NCBI GenBank assembly: GCA_016218085.1
Contig: JACREY010000012.1
Coordinates: 62,001-126,000, forward strand
Direction of reading: 5' to 3'
Source: Ignavibacteriota bacterium
GTDB taxonomy: Bacteria; Bacteroidota; Ignavibacteria; Tepidaquicellales; Tepidaquicellaceae
DNA: 64,000 nt
In this document: positions 34,785-43,814 of the stretch, in pieces
Layout of the letters: every line of letters starts with the position of its first letter
Numbering within the stretch: the first letter of the stretch is position 1
Position numbers and translations under genes: made by a program
Notes under the pieces: model-generated
The model's database searches: none
What the model saw: the letters and a program-made list of their open reading frames with translations, nothing else
What the model was told of the DNA's origin: nothing

Positions 34785-36116
34785 ATGAATAATACACTAT
34801 TAATAAAAAACGGAATAATAATTTCACTGGGAGATAACTCCAAGGTTTTATATAATCACTCAATTCTTCTCGAAAACGGATTAATAAAAAAAATTGCTCC
34901 TTCTTCTGAATTCAAAGAAAAGTATGACAAAGTAATAGACGCATCGGGAAAAGTTGTTCTGCCGGGATTCATAAATGCTCATATGCATTTTTACAGCACG
35001 CTTGTTCGCGGACTTGGTAAGGCAAAGCCGTCCGGTAATTTTGTTGAAGTACTCGAGAATCTCTGGTGGCGGCTGGACAAAGTACTCTTGCCCGAAGATA
35101 ATTATTATTCCGCACTAATTATGCTTATCAATGGCATAAAAAGAGGTACAACAACTTTCATTGACCATCACTCCAGCCCGCACGCAGTGACGGGTTCGCT
35201 ACAGCAGATTGCAAAAGCTGTGAAAGAAACAGGACTGCGGGCTTCTTTATGCTATGAGCTTTCCGATAGGGATGGTGAAAAAATTGCAGAGGAAGGATTA
35301 AGTGAAAATTATGAATTCATAAAATACACACAGAAGAATAATGATGAATTCCTGAAAGCTCTTTTTGGACTTCACGCATCATTCACTATTTCGGATAAGA
35401 CTCTTGAAAAAGCATCTAAGCTTGGTAATGAACTTAATTCAGGATTTCACATTCACGTTGCAGAAGCTGAATCGGATGAAGAATACAATTTAAAGAATTT
35501 CGGTATGAGGGTTGTCGGGCGTCTGAATAAATTCGGAATACTCGGCAGCAAAACAATTGCAGCGCATTGCGTTCACGTTAATGAAAACGAAATGAATCTT
35601 CTGAAAGACACGCAAACGATTGTCGTGCATAATCCGCAGTCGAATTTAAATAATGCAGTCGGAATTGCAGACGTGGTGAAGATGGCAAACAAGGGGGTCC
35701 TTGTCGGGCTTGGCACTGACGCAATGACGGTAAATATGATTGAGGAAGTCAGAGTTGCAATGTGGACGCAGCATCTGAAACAGAATAATCCAACTGCGGG
35801 ATTTATAGAAATTGCATCAACGCTTTTCTTTAATAATGCAAAGATTGCAAACCGCTACTGGAACAATCCGCTTGGTAAAATTGAAGAAGGTGCGGCAGGA
35901 GATATAGTGTTGATTGATTACAATCCTCCTACTCCCCTTGATGAAAATACTGTTCTCGGACATTTAATTTTCGGAATATCTCAGGCAGATACCGATACCA
36001 CAATAGTAAACGGAAAAGTTCTGATGGAAAACAGGAAATTAAATCTCGATATAGACGAAGAAGCAATTGCGGTAAAGGCAAGAGAGCTTACAGTAAAATT
36101 ATGGAAAAGATTTTAA
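34785..36116 (+). CDS. ssnA: SsnA-like aminohydrolase
   Basis: A 443-residue amidohydrolase, the same size as E. coli SsnA. The metal-binding residues are seen as HMH in GFINAHMHFYSTLVRG (about 63-78), FHIHVAEAES (about 222), IAAHCVHVNENE (about 264) and GLGTDAMTVN (about 307). Family members deaminate or hydrolyse purine-like heterocycles; SsnA itself is genetically tied to the purine/selenium gene group. It starts 11 bp after the oxidoreductase gene. The precise substrate is unknown. Alternatives are guanine or 8-oxoguanine deaminase, but the gene neighbourhood favours SsnA. Confidence 0.85.
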   Translation: MNNTLLIKNGIIISLGDNSKVLYNHSILLENGLIKKIAPSSEFKEKYDKVIDASGKVVLPGFINAHMHFYSTLVRGLGKAKPSGNFVEVLENLWWRLDKVLLPEDNYYSALIMLINGIKRGTTTFIDHHSSPHAVTGSLQQIAKAVKETGLRASLCYELSDRDGEKIAEEGLSENYEFIKYTQKNNDEFLKALFGLHASFTISDKTLEKASKLGNELNSGFHIHVAEAESDEEYNLKNFGMRVVGRLNKFGILGSKTIAAHCVHVNENEMNLLKDTQTIVVHNPQSNLNNAVGIADVVKMANKGVLVGLGTDAMTVNMIEEVRVAMWTQHLKQNNPTAGFIEIASTLFFNNAKIANRYWNNPLGKIEEGAAGDIVLIDYNPPTPLDENTVLGHLIFGISQADTDTTIVNGKVLMENRKLNLDIDEEAIAVKARELTVKLWKRF

Positions 36117-36120
36117 AGTA

Positions 36121-36155
36121 GTAGTTAGAAGACAGTAGTTAGTAGTTAGCATAAA
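36121..36155. repeat. Heptanucleotide-period tract between ssnA and ygeY
   Basis: Five 7-mers in register: GTAGTTA, GAAGACA, GTAGTTA, GTAGTTA, GCATAAA. It fills most of the 55-bp spacer inside the operon. Confidence 0.6.
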
Positions 36156-36171
36156 ATAATTGTAAAAAATA

Positions 36172-37377
36172 ATGGAAAATATATATAATAAGATAAAGAA
36201 AAGGTCAGTAGAGTTAGAGCAGGATACCGCTGACTTTCTTATGGATATGATTCGCGTGCCATCTTTTTCCTGTAAGGAAAAAGATGTGATTCAGGTGATT
36301 AAAAAAGAAATGGAAAAAGTCGGATTCGATGAAGTCAGGATTGACGGGCTTGGCAGTGTTATCGGCAGAATAGGTAGCGGTAAAAGAGTGATTGCTTTCG
36401 ATGCTCACATCGATACTGTTTACCCGGGCGAAATGTCACTCTGGGATTTCGACCCCTTCTCTTCGAAAATCGAAGACGGTAAAGTATGGGGGCGCGGCTC
36501 GGTTGACCAGGAAGGCGGAATGGCTTCGATGGTCTATGCAGGAAAAATGATTAAGGAAATGAATCTGAACAATGACTTCACGATTTATTTTACGGGCACC
36601 GTGATGGAAGAGGATTGCGACGGACTCTGCTGGCAGTACATCATCAACGAAGAAAAAATAAAACCCGAACTCGTAGTGATTACCGAACCGACTAATATGA
36701 ATATCTATCGCGGACACAGAGGCAGAATGGAAATTCTAATTAGCGTGAAAGGACTGAGCTGTCATGGCTCTGCGCCGGAAAGAGGAGATAATGCAATTTA
36801 TAAAATATCACGAATCGCTCTTGAAATCGAAAAGCTTAATGAAAGATTAATCACGGATGAATTTCTCGGAAAAGGCACAGTAACTACGACGCAGGTATTC
36901 TTCAATTCGCCTTCTCAGTGTGCAGTGCCTGATGCGGCAAGCATTCAGCTCGACAGGCGTTTAACTTACGGAGAAACTAAAGAAAGTGCAATTGCAGAAG
37001 TTAAGGAAGCCTGCAAACTTGCAGGTTATCCCGATGCAAAAGTAGAAGTTCTGATGTATGAAGAAAAAGCGTATACGGGTCTCGTCTATCCGACTGAAAA
37101 ATATTATCCGACATGGAAGCTCCTTGAAGATTCCGTTTACCTGAAAGACTCGGTTTATGCCTATAAGAATTTATTTAACAAAGAACCTCTGATTGATAAA
37201 TGGACATTCAGCACGAACGGCGTAGCAATTGCAGGTATGCACGGAATTCCCTGCATCGGGCTCGGACCGGGAAATGAGGTTTATGCGCACGCTCCGAATG
37301 AAGCCTGTCCTGTCGAACATCTCTCGCAGGCTGCGGCTTTCTATGCAGGACTTGTAGCAAAATTAAATAACAAATAA
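36172..37377 (+). CDS. ygeY: YgeY-family M20 metallohydrolase
   Basis: A 401-residue zinc-dependent M20-type amidohydrolase (E. coli YgeY is of similar size). Metal and catalytic residues: FDAHIDTVYPG (about 83-93), GRGSVDQEGGMASMVYAGKM (bridging Asp, about 106), TGTVMEEDCDGLCW (catalytic Glu pair, about 142), VVITEPTNMNIYRGHRGR and, near the C-terminus, YAHAPNEACPVEHL. YgeY proteins accompany YgeW and SsnA in the same group and are thought to hydrolyse an amide of a ring-opened intermediate. This one lies between ssnA and a PLP enzyme gene. Confidence 0.87.
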   Translation: MENIYNKIKKRSVELEQDTADFLMDMIRVPSFSCKEKDVIQVIKKEMEKVGFDEVRIDGLGSVIGRIGSGKRVIAFDAHIDTVYPGEMSLWDFDPFSSKIEDGKVWGRGSVDQEGGMASMVYAGKMIKEMNLNNDFTIYFTGTVMEEDCDGLCWQYIINEEKIKPELVVITEPTNMNIYRGHRGRMEILISVKGLSCHGSAPERGDNAIYKISRIALEIEKLNERLITDEFLGKGTVTTTQVFFNSPSQCAVPDAASIQLDRRLTYGETKESAIAEVKEACKLAGYPDAKVEVLMYEEKAYTGLVYPTEKYYPTWKLLEDSVYLKDSVYAYKNLFNKEPLIDKWTFSTNGVAIAGMHGIPCIGLGPGNEVYAHAPNEACPVEHLSQAAAFYAGLVAKLNNK

Positions 37378-37388
37378 ATTTTATCTTT

Positions 37389-38546
37389 ATGATAAAATAT
37401 AAATGCACATTATGCAGCAAAGAATACAAACGTGACGAAGTGAAATACCTTTGTCCTGATTGCTCGAAGGATTATAAACCGGGAATTCCTTTAAAGGGAG
37501 TTCTGGAAGCAGTATTCAATTATGAATTTATAAAAAAGAAATTCGATAAATCGAATCCTGACTGGAATCTTTTCTCCGCAGTCGAGCCCGAATATTTTCC
37601 GAAGTATCCTGTCGGCAATACTCCTTTTTTTAAAATTGATAACTACGGGAAAGAATTCGGATTTGATAATATCTGGATAAAGAACGACGGCCTGAATCCA
37701 AGCGGGTCGCTGAAAGACAGAGCTTCGTTTCTTGTCGTCGCTGAAGCAAACAGGATTAAAGAAAAAAATATCGTAACTGCATCCACGGGAAACGCGGCGA
37801 GCGCGCTGGCAGCCGTGTGTGCATCGGATAATAAAAAAGCAATTATCTTCGTTCCTGAATCAGCGCCGAAAGCAAAACTCGTGCAGATGTATCTCTACGG
37901 AGCTGAAGTGATAAAAGTAAAGGGTACGTATGATGATGCTTTCAGGCTGTCGCTTGAATACACCGATAAAAATCCGGGACTGAACAGAAATACCGCATAT
38001 CATCCTTTAACAATCGAAGGCAAGAAAACAGTTGGATTGGAAATATTTGCTCAAAATAATTTTAAAGCGCCTGATGTGATTTTAATCCCCGTCGGTGACG
38101 GAGTAATTATCAGTGGAGTTTTTAAAGCATTTTATGATTTGAAAATGTCGGGACTTATTGAAAAGCTTCCGCGACTTGTATGTGTTCAAGCGGAGAAATC
38201 AAATGCTATTCACAATTTTATTCAGACAGGTGTTTATAAAAATGCGGATAACCCTAAAACGGTTGCAGATTCGATTTCAGTTTCTGTTCCGAGCAATGCG
38301 TATATGGCAAAGCGGGCAGTTGAGGAATCAAAAGGATTTTCAATCACGGTATCGGACGAAGAAATATTAACAGCACAAAAATTACTTGCATCGAAAACGG
38401 GCATATTCTCAGAACCTTCTTCATCAGCCGCAGCCGCGGCTCTGGAGAAATTGAAAAGTTCTGAATTGCTTGATAAAAAAGAGCAGATAGTATTGCTGAT
38501 TACGGGAAACGGTCTTAAAGATATCGAAAGCGTAAAAGATTTTTAA
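37389..38546 (+). CDS. PLP-dependent enzyme, threonine-synthase-like, with zinc ribbon
   Basis: A 385-residue fold-type II PLP enzyme. The N-terminus has a zinc ribbon (CTLCSKEY and CPDCSKDY, about 5-28). The PLP lysine is in LNPSGSLKDRASF (about 110), and the phosphate-binding turn is probably TASTGNAASALAAV. The sequence is closest to threonine-synthase-type proteins, but its position equals that of YgeX (diaminopropionate ammonia-lyase) in the E. coli group. I infer a beta-elimination or replacement on an amino acid released from purine breakdown, without proof. Its TAA overlaps the ATG of the next gene by one base (TAATG). Confidence 0.78.
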   Translation: MIKYKCTLCSKEYKRDEVKYLCPDCSKDYKPGIPLKGVLEAVFNYEFIKKKFDKSNPDWNLFSAVEPEYFPKYPVGNTPFFKIDNYGKEFGFDNIWIKNDGLNPSGSLKDRASFLVVAEANRIKEKNIVTASTGNAASALAAVCASDNKKAIIFVPESAPKAKLVQMYLYGAEVIKVKGTYDDAFRLSLEYTDKNPGLNRNTAYHPLTIEGKKTVGLEIFAQNNFKAPDVILIPVGDGVIISGVFKAFYDLKMSGLIEKLPRLVCVQAEKSNAIHNFIQTGVYKNADNPKTVADSISVSVPSNAYMAKRAVEESKGFSITVSDEEILTAQKLLASKTGIFSEPSSSAAAAALEKLKSSELLDKKEQIVLLITGNGLKDIESVKDF

Positions 38547-39883
38547 TGAACACTGCATTAATAAAAAATGGTTTAGTTTGTTTTGAGGATGGAATCCGTC
38601 AGTCGGATATCATTATCCGAAACGGAAAAATCGAATCTTTTAATTCAGATAATAATGCCGATGAAGTTCTCGATGCATCGGGTTGCTACGTCCTGCCCGG
38701 GATGATTGATATCCATACGCACCTGGATGACACTATCGGAAAATATTATCTGGCAGATACTTACAAAACAGGTTCTGAAATCGCAGTGCTGAACGGAATT
38801 ACTACGCTTTTTAATTTCATAACACAGGGAAAAAACGAATCGCTTAATGAGTCTGTGGAAAAAGCCACAAAAAAAGCAAAAGGAAATTTGTATAGCAATA
38901 TCGGCTGGCACCTGACTCCGACAGTTTTTAACGAAGAAGACTGGAAACACATAAAAGATAAAATCAACAACGGCTTTAAAACAATAAAGCTTTATACAAC
39001 ATATAAAAACGCGGGAATATTTACTGATTACGATAAACTCGATAAAGTTTTTGGTGAACTAAAAGAATACGATGTTACTTTTTTAATTCATTGCGAAGAT
39101 AATGATGTTATCGAAGAAGATTTATTGAATAATTACGATTTGTCGAAGCCCTTTACACACGCGCTTTTACGCCCTAAAATAGCCGAATTCAAAGCTATTA
39201 GAAAAGTAATTGAAATAGCAAAAAAGAATAATGCTAAATTGCATATTGTTCACGTTTCTACTTGCGAAGGAATAGATTTAATTAATGATGAAAGAAAAAA
39301 TTTAAAAATAACCTGTGAAACCGCTCCGCATTATCTTTTTCTGAATGATGAATATCTGAAAAAGGAAGACGGTTATAAATGGATTTGCTCTCCTCCTCTT
39401 CGAGATAAAAAAAATATGAATGATATGCAGAAGAAAGCAAGGGAGGGATTGTTCGATATATTTGCAACTGACCACTGTGCATTTGAAAGGAAACATAAGG
39501 ATGAAATGAAAAAAGATATCAGAAATGTTCCGAATGGTCTTGCCGGAATCGGTGCCCTGCCTCACTTGATATTTAAATTATATAGTGATAATTTTAATAA
39601 TGCTTTTTCGGAAATGTGCAAGCGGCTCTCTGAAAATCCTGCTAAAATATCAGGGCTTTATCCTTCAAAGGGTGTCCTGAAAGCCGGTTCAGATGCAGAT
39701 TTAGCGGTAATTAGCCCGGACGGAGCCGAAAGAGAAATAAAATCTTCTCTGTCGGATGTATATGAAACTTATCCCGGATTTAAAACAAAATTAAGCTTTA
39801 AATATGTTTTTCTTAACGGAGAAATTATTGTCAAAAATGATAAACTGATTAACGAAAAGAATACCGGAAAAATTATTACTTAA
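38546..39883 (+). CDS. Hydantoinase/dihydropyrimidinase-family amidohydrolase
   Basis: A 445-residue cyclic amidohydrolase, comparable to E. coli HyuA (YgeZ) of the same gene group. Binuclear metal ligands: IDIHTHLDDT (HxH, about 53-60), a candidate carbamylated lysine in KTIKLYTTYK (about 145), LIHCEDND (about 180), LHIVHVSTCEG (about 232) and FATDHCAFE (about 308). It would open or close a hydantoin-like ring. Allantoinase or dihydroorotase activity is possible, but the purine-type context favours the hydantoinase role. It starts by translational coupling (TAATG) and ends 30 bp before the molybdenum subunit. Confidence 0.87.
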   Translation: MNTALIKNGLVCFEDGIRQSDIIIRNGKIESFNSDNNADEVLDASGCYVLPGMIDIHTHLDDTIGKYYLADTYKTGSEIAVLNGITTLFNFITQGKNESLNESVEKATKKAKGNLYSNIGWHLTPTVFNEEDWKHIKDKINNGFKTIKLYTTYKNAGIFTDYDKLDKVFGELKEYDVTFLIHCEDNDVIEEDLLNNYDLSKPFTHALLRPKIAEFKAIRKVIEIAKKNNAKLHIVHVSTCEGIDLINDERKNLKITCETAPHYLFLNDEYLKKEDGYKWICSPPLRDKKNMNDMQKKAREGLFDIFATDHCAFERKHKDEMKKDIRNVPNGLAGIGALPHLIFKLYSDNFNNAFSEMCKRLSENPAKISGLYPSKGVLKAGSDADLAVISPDGAEREIKSSLSDVYETYPGFKTKLSFKYVFLNGEIIVKNDKLINEKNTGKIIT

Positions 39884-39913
39884 CTTTAAGAACTTTATAA
39901 CTTTACAAACTTT
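39882..39913. repeat. AACTTT phrase repeat before the molybdenum hydroxylase gene
   Basis: AACTTT occurs four times at 39882, 39891, 39899 and 39908, that is at 8- to 9-bp spacing, running to the ATG at 39914. It resembles the heptad tracts in position and style but not in period. Confidence 0.5.
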
Positions 39914-42172
39914 ATGAACAAGATTTCCTGGCGGAATGACGCCTATGCAAAAGTTACGGGAAAGGTAAAGTTTGCTGATGACATCAAGTTTCCGCAAATG
40001 CTCCACGCCATACCTGTTTATTCGGATTTTGTTCACGCAAAAATAAAAAACATCGATACTTCAGCCGCGGAAAAATCGGAGGGCGTAGTACGCGTAATTA
40101 CGGTCAAAGATGTTCCCGGCGTAAACAGGTGGGGACAGATTATAAAAGACTTCCGGATTTTTGCCGAAGATAAAATTTTTTATAACGGTGATGTAGTTGC
40201 CATCGTAGTTGCCGAAACAAAAGCACTTGCTATGCAGGCATCAGAGCTTGTAAAGGTAGATGCAGAAGTTTTGCCCTCTATTCTTGACCCGGAAGAAGCA
40301 ATGAAACCCGGCTCTCTTCTTGTTCACGAAGAACACGGAACGAATATAATAAACCAGCACAAAGTAAGAAGAGGAAATCCGAAAAAAGCATTTGAGAAGT
40401 GCGATTTGATTCTTGAAAAAGAATTTTCAACTCAAACAATTGAACACGCATATATGGAACCCGAAGTAGCGGTCTGCAACCCGCGACCTGACGGCGTTAT
40501 AGAGGTTTACGCAGGAATGCAGCATCCCTTCAGCACGCGCAGGTTTACTGCCGCTTTACTTGGAGTTCCTCTTGCCGATATTGAAATCGTAGGCGTTCCT
40601 GTCGGCGGCGGATTTGGGGGGAAGGATGATACAATTGCAATAGTATGCGCAAGAACAGCGCTCGCCGCAAAACTTACAGGACGTCCCGTAAAAATGTCTT
40701 ATACCCGCGAATGGTCTATTCGGGAAAGCTACAAGCGTCATCCGTATAAAGTTTATTATAAAATGGGTTTGACTAAAGACGGAATAATAAAAGCAGTCGA
40801 AACAAAAATAATTGCAGACGGCGGAGCGTATTGCTCTGTTACTCCATGGGTTACGTGGCGCTCGACCGTTCAGTGCTGCGGTCCTTATGTTGTCGAAAAT
40901 GTTCACTGCGATACATACGGAGTATATACCAACAATGTTGTAACCGGCGCTATGCGTGGATTTGGCTCGCCTCAAATGAATTTCGTAATCGAATCTATGA
41001 TAGAAATCGCATCCGAAAAACTCAGAATACCTTCAATAGAATTTCGCAAAAAAAATATGGTGCGGCAGGACAGCATAACAATAACAGGACAGAAACTCGA
41101 TAACCATAAAGTTGCAATGGAAGATGTTCTCGATGTAATGCTGAAAGAATCAGATTACTTTGAAAAATATAAAAAGTGTAAAACGGAAATTAAAGAAGAT
41201 GAGGTTTACGGAATAGGTCTTGCGATGAGTTACCGCGGAATGAGTCTTGGTGCCGAAGGAGTTGACTTCTGCGCCGCAATTATAAATGTTCAGGCAGACG
41301 GCTCTATCCTTCTCGAAACCGGTATTCACGAAAACGGACAGGGTTCCGAATCTGCAATGTGCCTGATTCTTGCTAGAGAGCTTGGAGTGAAGCTCGAAAG
41401 AATCCGTTACAGAAAACCATCCACTTCCAATATTCCCGACAGCGGTACTACAGTTGCTTCCCGCGGAACCGTTATGGGCGGAGGTGCAACTGTAAACGCA
41501 GTAAAAGAATTGAAGAAAATAATATTCGAATACGCTTCCTCGAAATTCGAATGCCCGATTGATGAACTCGAAATCAGAGATGATAAAGTATTTTCGAAAA
41601 ATAAAACCGCGCCTTTCGAAGAAATAATAAAAGGAATGTACGGCGAAAGAATTTACCCTTATGCATTCGGAGTATTCAAAGCGCCGAAAGTTACGTGGGA
41701 TGAGGAAACCGGGCAGGGAGTAGCATATTTTTCTTTTACATACGGGTGCCAGGTTGTCGAGCTTACCGTAAATAAAAAAACAGGAAAAGTAAAATTGCTT
41801 AATGCATATGCCGCGCACGATACAGGAAAAGTTGCAAACGAAAGCATGACTCTCGGACAGTTCTACGGCGGAATGGCAATGGGCACGGGCTATGCGCTTC
41901 ACGAAGAAGTGAAAAGCACAGACGGAAAAATCAAAACACTTAATTTCAATTCATACAGGATTCCCCGAGCAACCGATATGCCCGAAATGAAGGCCGTGCT
42001 TGTGCAGAATCCCGACCCGAATTCACCAAGCGGCGCAAAAGGAATCGGCGAGCCTACAAATGAACTTATGGCTCCTGCAATTGCAAATGCAATTTACAAT
42101 GCAACGGGAAAAAGATTCTACAAACTTCCGATGAAAATTGATGTAAAGAAAGAGCTGGAGGTATTGCAATGA
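39914..42172 (+). CDS. Xanthine dehydrogenase family, molybdopterin-binding subunit
   Basis: A 752-residue large subunit, the same length I recall for E. coli XdhA. Molybdenum-cofactor segments seen: GVPVGGGFGGKDD (about 227-239), GAMRGFGSPQMNF (about 345), GIHENGQGSESAM (about 473) and GAKGIGEPTNELM near the C-terminus (about 705-717), which holds the catalytic glutamate. It hydroxylates an aromatic heterocycle using water, most likely xanthine or hypoxanthine given the neighbours; nicotinate or another purine cannot be excluded. It overlaps the 2Fe-2S subunit gene by ATGA. No FAD subunit is in the operon. Confidence 0.93.
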   Translation: MNKISWRNDAYAKVTGKVKFADDIKFPQMLHAIPVYSDFVHAKIKNIDTSAAEKSEGVVRVITVKDVPGVNRWGQIIKDFRIFAEDKIFYNGDVVAIVVAETKALAMQASELVKVDAEVLPSILDPEEAMKPGSLLVHEEHGTNIINQHKVRRGNPKKAFEKCDLILEKEFSTQTIEHAYMEPEVAVCNPRPDGVIEVYAGMQHPFSTRRFTAALLGVPLADIEIVGVPVGGGFGGKDDTIAIVCARTALAAKLTGRPVKMSYTREWSIRESYKRHPYKVYYKMGLTKDGIIKAVETKIIADGGAYCSVTPWVTWRSTVQCCGPYVVENVHCDTYGVYTNNVVTGAMRGFGSPQMNFVIESMIEIASEKLRIPSIEFRKKNMVRQDSITITGQKLDNHKVAMEDVLDVMLKESDYFEKYKKCKTEIKEDEVYGIGLAMSYRGMSLGAEGVDFCAAIINVQADGSILLETGIHENGQGSESAMCLILARELGVKLERIRYRKPSTSNIPDSGTTVASRGTVMGGGATVNAVKELKKIIFEYASSKFECPIDELEIRDDKVFSKNKTAPFEEIIKGMYGERIYPYAFGVFKAPKVTWDEETGQGVAYFSFTYGCQVVELTVNKKTGKVKLLNAYAAHDTGKVANESMTLGQFYGGMAMGTGYALHEEVKSTDGKIKTLNFNSYRIPRATDMPEMKAVLVQNPDPNSPSGAKGIGEPTNELMAPAIANAIYNATGKRFYKLPMKIDVKKELEVLQ

Positions 42173-42636
42173 AACTGATAATCAACAAAAAAGAATACAA
42201 CGTTCCAGATTCATACGGGGAAAAAAGATTGACAGATTATATACGCGATGAACTTGATTTAACCGGCGCAAAGAATGCCTGCCAGATGAATGCCTGCGGC
42301 GCGTGCGCTGTGCTTCTGAATAATGAAGTAATCAAAATCTGCCACGTGCTTGTAAAAGATGCCGAAGGAAAAGAAATCCTGACAATCGAAGGTATGGAAA
42401 ATCCCGATGGCACGCTCCATCAGCTCCAGCAGGCTTTTGTAGATGCGGGTGCTATTCAATGCGGATTCTGTACGCCGGGAATGGTTCTTACTGCTCACGC
42501 ATTCCTTATGAAAAATCCGAAACCTACACGCGAGCAAATCAGGAAAGCTCTGCAGGGAAACCTCTGCCGTTGTACAGGCTATCAGCAAATTATAGATGCA
42601 GTGGAAATGGCATCGGAATATTATAGAAAAAATTAA
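42169..42636 (+). CDS. Xanthine dehydrogenase family, 2Fe-2S subunit
   Basis: A 155-residue small subunit carrying two 2Fe-2S clusters. The plant-type cluster uses CQMNACGACAVLLNNEVIKIC (split at about residues 40-60: CQMNACGAC and IKIC), and the second uses CGFCTPGM and CRCTGYQQI (about 100-145). It passes electrons from the molybdenum site. Its ATG overlaps the stop of the large-subunit gene (ATGA), so translation is coupled. An FAD subunit normally receives the electrons next; with none here, an operon-encoded flavoprotein or an unlinked subunit must do so. Confidence 0.95.
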   Translation: MKLIINKKEYNVPDSYGEKRLTDYIRDELDLTGAKNACQMNACGACAVLLNNEVIKICHVLVKDAEGKEILTIEGMENPDGTLHQLQQAFVDAGAIQCGFCTPGMVLTAHAFLMKNPKPTREQIRKALQGNLCRCTGYQQIIDAVEMASEYYRKN

Positions 42637-42652
42637 TAACTAATATTTTTAT

Positions 42653-43810
42653 ATGAACAACTTACTCAAAGAAAATTTAAGCAAACTTTCAAAACTCGAT
42701 TTCAAATTATTTAACAAAGACTTTCTGCTAAACTCGGATAAGACAGATGATGAACTTATGGCGGCAGAACTGACTGCGGAAATTTTTAACGAACTCCACA
42801 GGCTGGGAAAATCATTCAAGGTATTCGATTCGGGACTTGGCATCTCGATTTTCCGCGATAACTCCACGCGCACACGATTCAGTTTTGCCTCTGCCGTAAA
42901 TGCGCTCGGGTTGGGACTTTCCGATCTCGATGAAGTGAAATCACAAATCGCTCATGGAGAAACAGTCTGCGAATCAGCAAATATGATTTCTTTCCTTGCA
43001 CAGACAATCGGCATACGCGATGATATGTACCTCGGCGAAGGAAATAAATATATGCAGGAAGTTTCCGATGCAGTGGAAGAAGGTTATCAAAAGGGCGTTC
43101 TGCATTTCAGACCAAGCGTAGTCAATCTACAATGCGATATCGACCACCCCACGCAGACTCTTGCAGATTTATTAAAGCTGAAAGATTATTTCGGCTCGTT
43201 CGAAAACCTGAAAGGAAAAAAACTCGCTATGACCTGGGCTTACTCGCCAAGCTATGGCAAACCTCTTTCCGTTCCGCAGGGAATAATTTCTCTTATGACA
43301 AGATTCGGAATGGATGTAACTCTCGCATATCCCGAAGGATATGATTTAATTCCCGAAGTAATTGAACAGGCAAAAGGTTATAACAGCAATTTCAAAGTAT
43401 TGAATTCGATGGAAGAAGCATTCAAAGATGCAGATGTCGTTTACCCGAAATCCTGGGCTCCATTTTATGTAATGCAGAGGAGAACAGACCTCCTGAAAAA
43501 ATCAGATAAGGACGGATTGAAAGAACTCGAAAAGGAATGCCTTGCAAACAACGGAAAGCATAAAGACTGGGAATGCGATGAAAAGAAAATGAAGCTAACT
43601 AAAAAAGGCGAAGCCCTGTATATGCACTGCCTGCCTGCCGATATCACCGATGTCAGTTGCAAAGAAGGTGAAGTTTCGAAAAACGTATTTGAAAAATACA
43701 GAATACATACGTATCAGGAAGCAAGCTTCAAGCCGTTTGTGATTGCGGCAATGATTTATTTAACTCGTATGGAAAATCCGGTAAAAAAATTAGAGGAAAT
43801 TATAAAATAA
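42653..43810 (+). CDS. ygeW: Knotted carbamoyltransferase YgeW
   Basis: A 385-residue transcarbamoylase (aspartate/ornithine carbamoyltransferase superfamily). The carbamoyl-phosphate site is FRDNSTRTRFSF (about 67-78), followed by DIDHPTQTLADLL (about 160) and MHCLPADITDVSC (about 324). The long C-terminal half matches the knotted YgeW subgroup. In anaerobic purine breakdown it is expected to release carbamoyl phosphate from a ureido intermediate, which carbamate kinase could turn into ATP. No carbamate kinase gene is in the window. It starts 16 bp after the iron-sulfur subunit. Confidence 0.87.
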   Translation: MNNLLKENLSKLSKLDFKLFNKDFLLNSDKTDDELMAAELTAEIFNELHRLGKSFKVFDSGLGISIFRDNSTRTRFSFASAVNALGLGLSDLDEVKSQIAHGETVCESANMISFLAQTIGIRDDMYLGEGNKYMQEVSDAVEEGYQKGVLHFRPSVVNLQCDIDHPTQTLADLLKLKDYFGSFENLKGKKLAMTWAYSPSYGKPLSVPQGIISLMTRFGMDVTLAYPEGYDLIPEVIEQAKGYNSNFKVLNSMEEAFKDADVVYPKSWAPFYVMQRRTDLLKKSDKDGLKELEKECLANNGKHKDWECDEKKMKLTKKGEALYMHCLPADITDVSCKEGEVSKNVFEKYRIHTYQEASFKPFVIAAMIYLTRMENPVKKLEEIIK

Positions 43811-43814
43811 ATTT

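Noticed and set aside
41150-41902. 250-codon open frame on the minus strand inside the molybdenum hydroxylase gene
   Set aside because: It lies wholly opposite a strongly conserved gene, is Phe/Ser/Cys/Tyr-rich in the manner of antisense frames, and shows no family features.
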